64,000 nucleotides of DNA from G963662605 sp963662605 (lineage in GTDB: Bacteria; Bacteroidota; Ignavibacteria; Ignavibacteriales; Ignavibacteriaceae): assembly GCA_963662605.1 (NCBI GenBank), contig OY759785.1, positions 2,046,001-2,110,000 on the forward strand. The letters run 5' to 3'. Shown here piece by piece: positions 1-11,200 of this stretch. The position numbers and the translations under genes are program-made. Positions within the stretch are counted from its first letter, which is position 1, and every line of letters begins with the position of its first letter. The notes beneath the pieces were generated by a model. The model had not been told where the DNA came from, made no database searches, and saw nothing but the letters and a program-made list of their open reading frames with translations.

Positions 1-630
1 GTTCAAAGAAGATCCGTTTGGCCAGTAGGATTCCCATCCCGGATTATATTCGTTATATTTACCAATCAGTTCGTAATACTGCTGCGTTCCGTGAACGGGT
101 AATTTATGAGAGCCGAGTTCAGCCTCATTAATTTTCCCCCAATCAAACCATTGCCATTCCGGTTTTGATTCATCAATTGTATATGTAATTACATACTGTG
201 TCCGTTCAGGGTCGGCGCTGTTTTTACTATTCAGAAAATCAACATACCGTTTTACGCTCCAACCATCTTTTTTGTCTGCAATACCTTGAAAATATGTGGT
301 CTGATCGTCTCCCTTTTTGTCATAATGAAGAGCAATCGCAATAGCTCCTACTTCAATCGCCGCAAAAATTCCGGCTTCAAGATAGTGCTCTGCGTAAAAG
401 TCGCCCGATCCCGGTATTATCAGCGAGAACAATCCTGCAAGCATTGGATTCTTTTTGTCGGCAGGTTCAGGAAGCAAAGATTTTTTTTGCAGGGGAGTAC
501 TACTCATTGTTAGCATCTTCGAATCCATAGCTAAATTGCCGGTTAAAGCAACAGTGCTTTTGTTTTCGGATTGCGCGTTCGAAAAGGAGATAGAAATCAA
601 AATTAGCCCAGCCAGCAGATGACGAAACAT
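1..630 (-). CDS. Small secreted/membrane envelope protein (3' end outside window)
   Basis: Reading the minus strand from ATG at 628-630 gives an open frame of 210 codons that runs off the left edge, so the C-terminus is missing. It begins with a signal peptide (MFRHLLAGLILISISFSNA). A polar stretch follows, then a Gly/Pro-containing hydrophobic region at about residues 60-100 with the motif LIIPGSGDFYAEHYLEAG. That pattern resembles the DUF5683/'TM2-like' envelope proteins common in Bacteroidota, which have a short hydrophobic hairpin around a PGxGxxY motif. The remainder is soluble and rich in aromatic residues. The start lies 38 bp downstream of the stop of the next minus-strand gene, so the two may be co-transcribed. 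Function unknown; the family assignment is tentative. Confidence 0.7.
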   Translation of the reverse strand, partial: MFRHLLAGLILISISFSNAQSENKSTVALTGNLAMDSKMLTMSSTPLQKKSLLPEPADKKNPMLAGLFSLIIPGSGDFYAEHYLEAGIFAAIEVGAIAIALHYDKKGDDQTTYFQGIADKKDGWSVKRYVDFLNSKNSADPERTQYVITYTIDESKPEWQWFDWGKINEAELGSHKLPVHGTQQYYELIGKYNEYNPGWESYWPNGSSLN

Positions 631-668
631 GTAAGCCTCGAAAAAATTATATAAAACTTATTGTCGAA

Positions 669-3600
669 TTAAATATCAAAACCAAAAAGTACGCCCGCGT
701 AATATCTCATTTCTTTACCGTAGGTGACCATTGTATTATTACGCGTGGTTCTGGTAAAGCTGTCAAATCCATACGATGCGTTAAAAAATACACTGGTAGG
801 GAAGAGATAGAACGAGTTTAGCGCCATTCGTATTTCTGCACCCGCACCTTTTTTAAAACTATTAATCTTAACAATATCACCGTTCCAGGCATTACCGTAA
901 TCACCGTACACGGAGAAGAATATTTTGTCAAGATACAGGTTCCCGAAGCGGGCATCAATATTTTTCCACAATGGGAAACGGTAGGTAAGATTGAGCCATG
1001 CCATCTCATTGCCGCTTAAAGAATAAAATGGATAAGGGCGCATACCAATCAAGCCACCCAGATAAAAATCAAAGAAATCCGGTACGTTGGGCCCCAATAT
1101 CGTACCACCCCGCATTTTGAGCGTGAGTGTATGGTTTTTTATAACGGGGAATGTTATTTGAGAATTCAATTCCAATCGGTTAAAATTGTAGTGGTTGTAC
1201 GATGCTATCAGAGTACCATCGGAAGAATATGTATAGTTATTATCCGGATTAAACCGATTCAACTCATAATCGTACTTGAGTTCAAGCGTATTTGCGATCG
1301 GGTTAATATCGTCATCAATATACGGCAAATGGAAGTCGAAATTGTATTTTGCCTCGAAGACATTACCGATTAGATATGTGTCGCTAAAAGCCGGACTTTG
1401 TATATAACTACCACCGCTTATCGGGGTAATATAAAAACTTCCTGTCGTAGCAGAATAGGTATTGAAAGTATACTTGAATGTCAATGTGTGGAATCTTGAA
1501 ATTATCCGGTGCCTTGCAATAAGATCAACCTCAAAAAGATTATATGTCACATCGGTTTGAGCAGTGTTAAATCCTTCTATCTCAACAGGAAACTCACCGG
1601 ATTTACGGCTGACACTGTACAATTCAAGCGCTAATTCCGGTTTTATCCCCATATCGAATAACAAGGGGAGTTTATTCCGGTACGCGAATGAGAAAAACAG
1701 ATCGCGTTCCATCCTTGTGTTCAGAGAAGCCCCGCCGAAAATTTCATAACGGTTCAGCATATCACTTGATGTAACATATACACCGGGTTTGATCTTTTCG
1801 CCGAATTTGTTTGAAGTATTATAATTATCATACCTGATAAAAGGGAAGAAAGTCAGTTTAGAAAAAGCACCCTTGTACGGAGTCTTCTGCATATCCGGCA
1901 GCTTGTAATCATCATACTGCTGGAGAGAAATCATATTAAACTTTTTGAGGTCGCCCTTCGGTTTATCCTCTCCTAACGGGGGATTATCTAAGGCAACATA
2001 GCTATTCTCAGGTTTCACCTTTACTTGTTCAGTAACCGGGATGCAGAAAAGCTTATATCCGGCAGAAGTATAACCTGCATACACGATGTTTCCGGCGCTG
2101 TCAATGGCTGGCATAAAAGCACCGCCGGTGACATTTGTTAATTGTGTGGTTTCCTTAGAACTTAGATTATAACGATATATGTTGAAGATACCGGTTTTAT
2201 CGCTGCTGAAAATCAGATTACCATGGTTATCAAATGTCGGATTACGTTCGTCGCAGACAGCGTTGAGAATAAATTTGTTATTCGCTCCGGATGTATCAAT
2301 CATTGCAATATCTCTGCCATGCGAGTATGCAAAATCAAAAATAATATGTTCGCCGTCAGGGGAGAACTGGGGATTGAAGACTTGTTCACCGTTACCATAC
2401 GCGGTCAATTGTTTGAAGTTCTTTCCTTCAATATTAACTGTGGCTATATTTCCGGTGCCGTCTTTCTGGGAAGTAAATACAATAAACCTTCCATCCCGTG
2501 AAACGGATGGATTCGTTGCTCGTAAATCATTGGTCAGGCGGGTTTCTTTCTCGGTTGTCATATCATACACGAAGAGATCGTGAACATTTGCCCATCCCGG
2601 ATTCTCTTCCGTAAGTTTTGAGAATAGTAATTTATTGGTGCCGGGTATTTGAGAAATCGTTGAACGGATACCCGCTACTACCATTTTCTCTTTCTTCGTC
2701 TTCAGGTCATATTCATATAATGAACAAAGACTGAGATAATCATTCCCTTGATTTGAAATGTAATATACTTTTTGCTGATCCGACGAAAATACCGGATAAA
2801 AATTACCGAATCCTTCACGTCCGATAGTATCACCGACAATCTTATTCTCAAGTACCTTGCTAATTCTTTCTCTGTAATTAGCTTTTAGATAATCCGACCA
2901 TTCTTTGTACAGCTGTTTTCCGGATATTCCCAGAACTTCCTGACACGCTGCATCCATGGTGAAAACAGTGAGCTTCCCGAGTTTCTTAGTAAGTTCTGCA
3001 ATTTTCGATTCACCGTACTTCTGGGCAATATAGCGGGTCAGAGCATAACCGGAATTATAAACAGATTCGTTGCCCAGACTTGTTTTATCGAATATTCCCA
3101 TTTGTTCCCAGGTCAACATATTATTATCAAGAGCGTAGGAACGGAGAATCATGTCGCGGTGGGCATCCCATTTTTCATATCCGAGATCTTTGCGCATATA
3201 TTGCGCGGTACCTTCGGCAAACCAGGAAGGCATGTTAACCATGGCGAGGGGATATGAGGCAATGACATTAGGAAAACCGTAGAGAATGTCGGGACGGCGT
3301 TCGTCTTCATAGTTCAACCACTGGAGATATACTGCAGGGAGAGTTCTTTTCGACTTCAACGAAGCCTGAATCTGCACCATGTGAGTGAACTCATGCGAAA
3401 TAACATTTCGTAACCAATTGTGAAAACCCCGCAATTCGAAATCAAGTGCGCTTGACCAAATTTCAATTTTATTGTCAAAGAAATACGTGGCTCCGTTTGA
3501 ATAGTCGTCAATATCCTTGATGATAAAATGAACGGGTTCCGGTTCATAATCATATAGCGAAGTAATCGGACCCCAAACTTCATCCGCAATCTTCGCAACA

Positions 3601-3770
3601 GCACGTGCAGTCCGTTCTGCGCCTTCATGAAAATGTACAACGCAATGTTCGCCTTTAATGGTGTACCAATTAAGTTCCGGATGGAAATCGGTGAATTGTG
3701 CTTTCACAGTGAGTGAGGAAAGCACAAGAATAGCAATGAATAGTTTTAGAGTATTGGCTGATTTAAACAA
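669..3770 (-). CDS. Surface gluzincin-like metallopeptidase with TolB propeller and C-terminal outer-membrane barrel
   Basis: This 1033-residue protein has a signal peptide (cleavage near VKA-QF). An N-terminal peptidase-MA-like domain carries HEFTH at residues 126-130 and a third-ligand glutamate in WFAEGTAQY (E186), the zinc-site layout of gluzincin peptidases. Residues of about 320-620 hold repeated PD40/TolB-type propeller blades (for example NPSVSRDGRFIVFTS and NPQFSPDGEHIIFDF). The last ~370 residues alternate aromatic beta-strands and include GMRPYPFYSLSGNE, which resembles the L6-loop motif of Omp85-type barrels, and end in an aromatic/acidic tail (LFGFDI). I infer an outer-membrane-anchored protease or chaperone facing the periplasm or surface; the substrate is unknown. 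It precedes the truncated envelope gene at the left edge on the same strand. Confidence 0.8.
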   Translation of the reverse strand: MFKSANTLKLFIAILVLSSLTVKAQFTDFHPELNWYTIKGEHCVVHFHEGAERTARAVAKIADEVWGPITSLYDYEPEPVHFIIKDIDDYSNGATYFFDNKIEIWSSALDFELRGFHNWLRNVISHEFTHMVQIQASLKSKRTLPAVYLQWLNYEDERRPDILYGFPNVIASYPLAMVNMPSWFAEGTAQYMRKDLGYEKWDAHRDMILRSYALDNNMLTWEQMGIFDKTSLGNESVYNSGYALTRYIAQKYGESKIAELTKKLGKLTVFTMDAACQEVLGISGKQLYKEWSDYLKANYRERISKVLENKIVGDTIGREGFGNFYPVFSSDQQKVYYISNQGNDYLSLCSLYEYDLKTKKEKMVVAGIRSTISQIPGTNKLLFSKLTEENPGWANVHDLFVYDMTTEKETRLTNDLRATNPSVSRDGRFIVFTSQKDGTGNIATVNIEGKNFKQLTAYGNGEQVFNPQFSPDGEHIIFDFAYSHGRDIAMIDTSGANNKFILNAVCDERNPTFDNHGNLIFSSDKTGIFNIYRYNLSSKETTQLTNVTGGAFMPAIDSAGNIVYAGYTSAGYKLFCIPVTEQVKVKPENSYVALDNPPLGEDKPKGDLKKFNMISLQQYDDYKLPDMQKTPYKGAFSKLTFFPFIRYDNYNTSNKFGEKIKPGVYVTSSDMLNRYEIFGGASLNTRMERDLFFSFAYRNKLPLLFDMGIKPELALELYSVSRKSGEFPVEIEGFNTAQTDVTYNLFEVDLIARHRIISRFHTLTFKYTFNTYSATTGSFYITPISGGSYIQSPAFSDTYLIGNVFEAKYNFDFHLPYIDDDINPIANTLELKYDYELNRFNPDNNYTYSSDGTLIASYNHYNFNRLELNSQITFPVIKNHTLTLKMRGGTILGPNVPDFFDFYLGGLIGMRPYPFYSLSGNEMAWLNLTYRFPLWKNIDARFGNLYLDKIFFSVYGDYGNAWNGDIVKINSFKKGAGAEIRMALNSFYLFPTSVFFNASYGFDSFTRTTRNNTMVTYGKEMRYYAGVLFGFDI

Positions 3771-3802
3771 AGTAAAGTAATTCCTTCTGCAAATTCAATA
3801 GG

Positions 3803-6799
3803 TTATTTAACAACTGCTATTTTGATTATAGTAAATTCTTTCTTGCCTGAATCCGAAACAGCCTCTACATGGGCGAAATAAGCACCGCTTTGTACAGAAG
3901 ATATGTCCCATGCTGTTTCATTCTCAAGGCCGCCGGTCGCAAAACCATTGAGTTCGGCAGCAAGATCTCCGGCGAGGTCAAAGATTTTAATAGTTACCTT
4001 TGCATTTTCGGAGGCATAATACCTGATGAATGTTTTACCTGAATTAACCGGATTAGGGTAATTGTAAACTTTTTCCTTCGGAAAAAAAGTGTTGTTGAAA
4101 TTCGATTTGTAAATTGCTGTTGCACTACCGTAATTCGAATTATTTCCTTGCAAACCGGTGTACAGGATATTGCCGGAAGTACCTGCTATCTGCCATACAA
4201 AAACATCGCCGTTGCTGCTGACATTTGCGGCACATAGTTTATCGTTGAGATTAAACAATACCGGGGAGGAAGCTGCTGAGGCTGAAATTGTTAAAGGAAA
4301 CCCGCTTAAACTCTTTCCTGTTAACCCGTCATTCGCGTAAACGGCTGATGATGTTAAAGCTAAAATTGTCGTTACACTTTGTCCGTTGAATTTAACCGCA
4401 GACGGCTTGGTAATATTTTCACCTGCCTCAGAAACAGAAATCGGGAAATTTTCCGCCGGTTTGCCGATGTAGTTATAGGCATACAGCTTACTGCCTGCCT
4501 GAAAACAAATGTAATTTGTGCCATCTTGTTTAATATCAAATACGGCAAACGATTTTATTTCCGGTAACTCCGCAAGAGCGAATGTCGAAATCAGAGTAGT
4601 GCCTTTGAACACATAAAACTGATTACCTTTGGATAATACGATTGCATACATATCTCCGGAAATGATCTTCGTCACGCCTAAATCTATAGCTGTGCCTGCG
4701 CCGGAAATATTTCCGCTGAAATTACTGGCTGCATATGAGAATGCCGTGGAATCCTGATTGATCTGGTGAAAAATACCATCCGTGTATGCCACTCTTGTTA
4801 ATGGTGAAGTAACATTGGCAAAATTATGCGGTGTATCGAGAGCTAATCCGGCTCCGGTCTTCTTAAATTCAAGTAACTCACCATAGCGGGTGCCAACATA
4901 AATGCTGACAGAAGAACTATTTGGTACGACGAGTGGAACAGATGTAAGTGTACCTAAATGACTGGTTACCGTATACAAATTTTCGCCCGAATTATCTTTC
5001 CAGTACAAAGATAGTGTGGAGTCTTTAACACCGGCTATCCAATTTGCTCCAATGGCAGGATTTACCGATGTGAATTCCGGAAGTATTTTAATTTGTGTGA
5101 AAGTGGAATCATACACAAATACCGTGTCACCGGATTTGATAACAAAAACTCCTGAACCATTCAACGTATCAAACAATAAAAGATTTTCCGTTGAAGGGAG
5201 CGAAAGTTTTTTGTTGATGACTGGTTTAATATTTTCATTCCCGTAGGTCAGGGCAAATGACATTACTTTTCCCGGTGCAGAAAAATTCTTCATCTCAATC
5301 AGGCTTGACGCACCGGAATGAGCCTTGGTATTTGGCCGGGAGCTATTATTGAAAACACCCTTAAATAGTTTCGCATCATTTCCGGCGTACCAGAAATCTA
5401 CTTTTTCGCCTTCACCGGTGACCACATCACCAAACACATTGGTAAATTGTTCGCCGATGTCACGGATTCCATCGGCTTCTTCGAGCATAATACCGCGGTT
5501 GTTTTTGTCGGCATTAATCTCATCAGAAGCAAATTTACTCTCGACTACGTTTTCATTGATATGCCAGATCAATATGCCGCTTCCGGGTAGTGCCCAATCC
5601 GGATTATCTACATCCGTAATAACACCTGACAACGAATCAATGTTGTAACTGTAAAATCCGGTGGTGTCACTCTTAAATGTTTTCGTTGAAACAGCACCAT
5701 TACCATAAATCGTTAATGTAACACCGGAGGCATTAGGATCTCGCTGACGATTTTCTATAAGATAGTATTCCTTAGCATTAAGAGGAATTTTATAAATCAT
5801 TGTATCAGAAGCTGAAGAAGCAGAATACGTCTTCAGGTTCAGTTTGGCAAAATCGCCCGGAGTAATTTCTACTGGAGAAACCCATCCTAATTGGATTTTT
5901 TCCCAGGCAGAAGGGGCAGGAGGGAATATACCGTTGTAAGCAAAGATACCCTGACCATCCATCAATCCTAATCTGCCGATTGCTGTTACGCCTGTCTTTG
6001 TGTCAAACAAGTCCGGTAATCCAATATGGCTCCCAATGCTTGATACCAATAAACCATTAATGGTTACCTGATATAAGTATTTGCTGTTATCAATCGCACT
6101 TGCCTCACGGTTTTCAGTCTGCGGCAAGATAAGAGAATTTGTTATTTTAAAATTCCCGTTGCTTACGGAGACACCCGCGTATGAAGAGCCAAGATATTTT
6201 TGCATAGATGTCAAATTCATGTAGACCGAAGGCAAATCTCTTTCATTGCCTAAACTTCCGGAAACAGAAACATCTCTTCCAACGCCCGCATGGAAAATTG
6301 TAAACAAGTCATAATCGGAGAAATTTAATCCGGGATTGGTAGAGTCAACCAGATGCCAAACTTCAGCAACAAACTGAGCAAGTCCGGTAAAATCAGTCGA
6401 GCCTGAAAGCGGGGAGTACCCCTTCATGTTTTTGGAAACGGTAATCACCTTAGGTAAAACACTGTAGGTCACATTAAGCTTATCATTGGAAACGTTTTTA
6501 TAGTAGTTTGAAGCAAACTTCAAATGAGCTGCGAAATAAGCTGAATCATGAGGCAGCGGGTCAATGATATCCGTTCCCCAGTTTTTCGTATAAATGGAAT
6601 CAAACTGGCCATTGCCGATAATTGTTGACGTATTGTTTTTCTGGAACTCAACCATGACTGCAAGGATTTTTACAGTTTGTCCTATCCTTTTTCCCTTTAA
6701 TACAGGGGATTGATTTAGCGTGTGCTGAATCTGACCGTATACGAAGATCTGCAAACAGATGAAAAACAGGAAAAAGGGTTTTATGTATTTCATTATCAT
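3803..6799 (-). CDS. M6-family metalloprotease-like protein with degenerate active site and T9SS sorting domain
   Basis: A 998-residue secreted protein with a signal peptide (cleavage near VYG-QI). Residues of about 40-480 match the M6 (immune inhibitor A) fold: KILAVMVEFQ at the start of the domain, DLFTIFHAGVGRD, and IGLPDLFDT after the active site. In active members the last motif is preceded by HExxH; here residues 253-257 are S-S-I-G-S, so both zinc histidines and the catalytic glutamate are missing. The middle contains beta-propeller-like repeats. The C-terminal ~85 residues form a T9SS type-A sorting domain (NYPNPVNSGKTFIRYY...KIFDLAGDL), predicting PorU-dependent secretion. It lies downstream of porV on the same strand, separated by a terminator. 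Probably a non-catalytic surface or adhesive protein rather than a protease. Confidence 0.85.
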   Translation of the reverse strand: MIMKYIKPFFLFFICLQIFVYGQIQHTLNQSPVLKGKRIGQTVKILAVMVEFQKNNTSTIIGNGQFDSIYTKNWGTDIIDPLPHDSAYFAAHLKFASNYYKNVSNDKLNVTYSVLPKVITVSKNMKGYSPLSGSTDFTGLAQFVAEVWHLVDSTNPGLNFSDYDLFTIFHAGVGRDVSVSGSLGNERDLPSVYMNLTSMQKYLGSSYAGVSVSNGNFKITNSLILPQTENREASAIDNSKYLYQVTINGLLVSSIGSHIGLPDLFDTKTGVTAIGRLGLMDGQGIFAYNGIFPPAPSAWEKIQLGWVSPVEITPGDFAKLNLKTYSASSASDTMIYKIPLNAKEYYLIENRQRDPNASGVTLTIYGNGAVSTKTFKSDTTGFYSYNIDSLSGVITDVDNPDWALPGSGILIWHINENVVESKFASDEINADKNNRGIMLEEADGIRDIGEQFTNVFGDVVTGEGEKVDFWYAGNDAKLFKGVFNNSSRPNTKAHSGASSLIEMKNFSAPGKVMSFALTYGNENIKPVINKKLSLPSTENLLLFDTLNGSGVFVIKSGDTVFVYDSTFTQIKILPEFTSVNPAIGANWIAGVKDSTLSLYWKDNSGENLYTVTSHLGTLTSVPLVVPNSSSVSIYVGTRYGELLEFKKTGAGLALDTPHNFANVTSPLTRVAYTDGIFHQINQDSTAFSYAASNFSGNISGAGTAIDLGVTKIISGDMYAIVLSKGNQFYVFKGTTLISTFALAELPEIKSFAVFDIKQDGTNYICFQAGSKLYAYNYIGKPAENFPISVSEAGENITKPSAVKFNGQSVTTILALTSSAVYANDGLTGKSLSGFPLTISASAASSPVLFNLNDKLCAANVSSNGDVFVWQIAGTSGNILYTGLQGNNSNYGSATAIYKSNFNNTFFPKEKVYNYPNPVNSGKTFIRYYASENAKVTIKIFDLAGDLAAELNGFATGGLENETAWDISSVQSGAYFAHVEAVSDSGKKEFTIIKIAVVK

Positions 6800-6868
6800 A
6801 TGTGGTGCTTCATGTTTGATATTGAATAAAACTTCAATATGCTTCTTTTATATTCGGAATAAAACGAA

Positions 6869-6900
6869 AGAAGTTCTCTCTTTAATAAGAAAGAACTTCT
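6869..6900 (-). terminator. Terminator downstream of porV
   Basis: A 14-bp inverted repeat (AGAAGTTCTCTCTT against AAGAAAGAACTTCT, one mismatch) with a 4-nt loop lies between the porV stop and the start of the M6-like gene. On the minus strand it is followed by TTCGTTTTAT, so it fits a terminator for the porU-porV side. Confidence 0.7.
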
Positions 6901-6946
6901 TCTATTATTAAAAAATTTGTCTATCCATCATCAGTGCGTCAAATTT

Positions 6947-8119
6947 TTAAAGACCTCTTGGAAGTCCGAGTGATTTTTCAGGAACAGAATCCCAACCAAC
7001 TGAGAATGTAAAACGCAATGTGTTCGATAGCGGATGGTTCTCTCTATCCTTGAATACGGATGTCGAAATATAACTGAAGTCAAATCCGTACAGGTCGTAT
7101 TTGATACCGGCGCCAAGTGTGATGAATTTTCTATTACCGAACGATGGATCTTCATAGAAGAAACCGCCACGCAGTGAGAAGAGGAAGTCGCCCGGCTGTC
7201 CATACGTGTACTCAACACCCATGGTTGAAACTATATCACGAATTTCTTCGCTAAGAGGTCTGTTCGTCCATGATTTATATAACGCCTGATACCATTCGGA
7301 AGAACTTGAATTGTTTGTATCATTCTGAACTCTTTGAACAAGCAGTTTACTGAAATCAAGAGTGTAGGTGAATGAATTCAATTCGTCCTGATATAATCTG
7401 GCGGCTAAACCGACACGTAAGTTTGTAGGAATAGGATCTGCCTGAGCTTTATCAATGTAAAAGATTTTCGGACCCATATTACTTAAATTAGCGCCGATGC
7501 TGAATCTGTTGCCAAAATCATCATCAAGAAAGGGGAGATAAAGATGTGAGGGTCTCCACATACCAGCTACGTCAAAGCTCACGGTGGTTGCAACGCCGCT
7601 TCCTTGTTCATTCGCAGTAGGTTGATCAGACAAATTACTATGGATCAGGCGGAAATTCACGCCAAGACCCCAATCACTTGAAAGCTTAGTTGCATAACCA
7701 AGAGTCAAGGCCATGTCAAATGCGTGGAATGAACCTAAAGGAGTCGGGTCATTTTCCCCTGTACGAACAAATTCTCCGTAGTTCATGTAGGTGATGCTGG
7801 CAGTAACACTGCCGTTTATTGGCTCAATATAATTACGATATGTTGCATAATCATAGAAGAGATCGAGGTGAAATTCCGGTAGCCAATTACTATGAGTAAT
7901 GGAAACTTCCTGACCGGTCAGAAATGCAATACCAGCCGGATTCCAGAAAATAGCTGAAGAATTATCAGCTAATCCCGCACCGGATTCTCCCAAAGCACTA
8001 AATCTCGAATCAGGTGCAATCTGCAAGAATGTAACGGCAGCTTCACCTTGTGCATAAATATTGTTATTAAGACTCATTAAAGCAGTAAGGAGTAAGAAAA
8101 CTACACTAACTCGCTTCAT
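6947..8119 (-). CDS. porV: T9SS outer-membrane protein PorV (PorV/PorQ family)
   Basis: A 390-residue outer-membrane beta-barrel protein of the FadL-like PorV/PorQ family. The signal peptide ends near IYA-QG. The mature N-terminus carries the family signature APDSRFSALGESGAG followed by SSAIFWNPAGIAF, and the remainder is alternating beta-strand sequence. In the type IX secretion system PorV is the shuttle that takes cargo from the translocon to the attachment complex containing PorU. The gene sits 134 bp downstream of porU on the same strand, the arrangement conserved in Bacteroidota. A strong AGGAGG seven bases before ATG supports the start, which is unusual here because most genes lack a clear Shine-Dalgarno. 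Confidence 0.9.
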   Translation of the reverse strand: MKRVSVVFLLLTALMSLNNNIYAQGEAAVTFLQIAPDSRFSALGESGAGLADNSSAIFWNPAGIAFLTGQEVSITHSNWLPEFHLDLFYDYATYRNYIEPINGSVTASITYMNYGEFVRTGENDPTPLGSFHAFDMALTLGYATKLSSDWGLGVNFRLIHSNLSDQPTANEQGSGVATTVSFDVAGMWRPSHLYLPFLDDDFGNRFSIGANLSNMGPKIFYIDKAQADPIPTNLRVGLAARLYQDELNSFTYTLDFSKLLVQRVQNDTNNSSSSEWYQALYKSWTNRPLSEEIRDIVSTMGVEYTYGQPGDFLFSLRGGFFYEDPSFGNRKFITLGAGIKYDLYGFDFSYISTSVFKDRENHPLSNTLRFTFSVGWDSVPEKSLGLPRGL

Positions 8120-8253
8120 CTAAGAACCTCCTGGAAACTAAATAGATATTTCAAATAAAAGGACAAAAAAAGCTTTAAAAATATTATCAAATCTTTAAAT
8201 TTCACTAAACTTTAGAACTTAAACAAATAAATAATTTACTTGTCCGGAAATTG

Positions 8254-11200
8254 TCATTTTCGCACAATTGCCAGTTTCCCGGTATAGGATTTCCCGGCTT
8301 TCCCGTTTGAGGGCGAAACCTGTAATTTATACAAATAAACTCCGCTTCCACACAGGTCGTTGTCTTTGTCTCTGCCGTCCCATGATATTTTTACATTCCG
8401 CTCAGTAACACCATAATTTTCAAGCTGCTGTATCAATCTTCCGGCAATAGTGTAAATCTTGACTTTTACATCAACCGGTTCGGAGTAATTGTGATAAAAT
8501 AAAAATGTCGTATTAGCGGAAAAGGGATTCGGGTAATTGTATATATAGTCAATAACGAGATCTTCGCCGGAAACAACCTTGAAAAACGCAGATGCAGTTG
8601 AGGCATTGTTAAACACGTCCCAGGCTTTCACATCAATACGGTATTCACCCTCGGTCAAATCATTGAACTGATAATCAATTGTTCCGGATTTTCCTCCGGT
8701 ATTCAGGTCGCCGACATAGTAATTTGTAAAATCCAGAATATTAGATTCATCCTGATTCAGAATGCCCTGGAGCCTGCGCCCTACTCCGGATCCGGTGGTA
8801 TTTAATCCAGTTTCGTCGTTTAATTTCACAATTAAGGTGGAATTAGGTCGTACCAGGAATGAACCATCTGATTCATCATTATCGAATTTAATGGTGATAG
8901 ATGGACCCGTTTTATCATCAACTGTGGTGGTATCGGTACCGCCAACAATAATTTTTTTGCTAAATCCTAACCCGTCATTTGAGCTGTTATAATAATAAAT
9001 GACAATCTTGCCGTTCCTGTTTTCGTATGAAATATCTTTGGGTACGACAAATTCTGTCTGGAAAGTCGAATTTTGTATGGAAACCCGTCCTTTGTAAATA
9101 ACCCCGCCTTGGATATCTACTGTGTAGTTAGGACCAAATTCCGTTATCGGCATTTTTTGTTTTGAATCATATACCGTTAAAATACCTTCACCCGTATAAC
9201 CGGTAAATTTTGCAGAACCGGAACTTGAAGAGAGTATGGAACCGTTAATTTTGACTTTCCCCAAAGCACTAACCTGAATATCAGTACTTAATGCTGAGCC
9301 ATTTACGCTGTCAACTTGAGCGGAGTATTGCGGCAGATTGAGACGCATAGACGGATCGCAGAATAAATGATATTTCTGGTCGTTAGGTTCAGTCTTGGAT
9401 TTTTTTGCCAGATAATAAGACTTGCCGATAGGGATAGGCAGATTAAGTGTGTCTCTCGAAACATCGAACATTTTATCGTAGAACTCATTATTCAATGATG
9501 CGCTAAGAGTAGAATAAACGGGTCGAGTAGCGGTAAACGCACCTATTGCACCGCCGCTTTCTTTGAGAATCAGCATTTCGGCACCGGATTGACCGCTTGT
9601 TCGATCGAAATAGCCAAAGTCACATGTTGCAGCTGTTAAAAAGAATAAGTTCGTATTTGTGAACTCGGGAATCATGGCATCCTTGACAAATACTTGTTCA
9701 TGCGCCCAAAGGTCCGGACTTCCATGTCCGACGTAATTTATTATCACATTTCCTTCAAGAGCAGCCCGGACAATGGCTTCATTTACTTTCGGCTTTCTTC
9801 TACCGTAACTGGTCATTTCTGTCGGATACGCGGCGAGATAAATTTTATTCTGATCAAAAGCTGGAGGAATGTAATAGACTGACAAAGTTTCCGACTGATC
9901 GGTATGTGTTGATCCGTCAGTTGCGCCGCTTGATGTATAGCTATCATCGGCTACTAACGTGATTTTATTTCTCCATAGAGACTTGTCTGAATTAGTCTCA
10001 TAAGAGATTATTTTACTGACAGCTATCGTTGCCTCGGCAAGTGACTGCACGGGTAATCTTCCGATTGCAAGGTCAATATTGTCGTTATCACCATCAATTC
10101 GTGCGAAGAAATCATCGGTATTGTACGAGTCAATTTCATTCAGTGATTCAACCGTTTCAAACGGCGGTATGAAATTGATACTGGTTCCTTCTATATTTTT
10201 ATAATCATAGTCGCCATGACCGAGAAAAAGAACATATTCCGGTTTTGTAGTCCAGTTGAGAAATGCATATCGGAGAAAATCACGAACGGCACTGACATCA
10301 CGGTTACCGCTTGAGAACTCGTTGTATATTTGGTTAATATCGGCAACTACAGTCGGCATAGCAACTGTGGAGCTGTTTTCTCTATGGGCTTTCAAACGAT
10401 TGGCCTGAGCAATAAATTCGGTAGGGGAGATAATAATAAGCTTTCCACCTTTTGAAATACCGTGGAGATCCTGATTGTTCACAGTAGTAAAATCCGAAGG
10501 AGTTTTAAACTGGAACGGAGTGCAAGAGATGTATTTGCTGAGAGTATCGGAGTTTTCAGATGCCTGAAATCTTAATTCTCCGCCGTTAAGCCTTTGTGGA
10601 TTAGATATAATTTTTACATTCGAGTAATCACTTACATCAAATGCCCAAATGCTGTTGTTGGTAAAACCGGTTAACCTGTATTCAATGGTGCCTGTGGTTT
10701 TTGGTGACCAGATAGTCAGAAAATCACTCACTGCTTTCAAATCACGGTTATAACGAATTTCATAATAATCCAGATAGCCGGTAGATGTAGTTCCGGGGGA
10801 GTTAAATGAAAAACGAAGATTGCTTACGTTATTCGTGAGTGAGCCTGAAAAATACAAAGATCCTGAATCATCAATTCCGTAGGAGTAAGAATTGGCAGCG
10901 TAGCCGTAAAGGTATTTATTCAGCAGGGTATTGTCACTTTCGGCAATTGTAAACTGAACAGCTGATGCGGAGGCATTAACGAATCGGTACAAATAGTTTA
11001 TCGTAGTACCATTTAAAAGGCCTTCAAGAGTCTTCGTGTATAGGCGGCTTTTTGTCGTTTCGGTAAAAGCATCACCTAAGAATTGACGGCCGCTTTTCCC
11101 GATATTAATTTCGTCTTTTTCCCAGTACGCAAAAGCAGCTGTAGTCGTATCTACCACAGGTGTGGTTGATGAAAGGCTTTCTTGCAGTGACATCCGCTTT

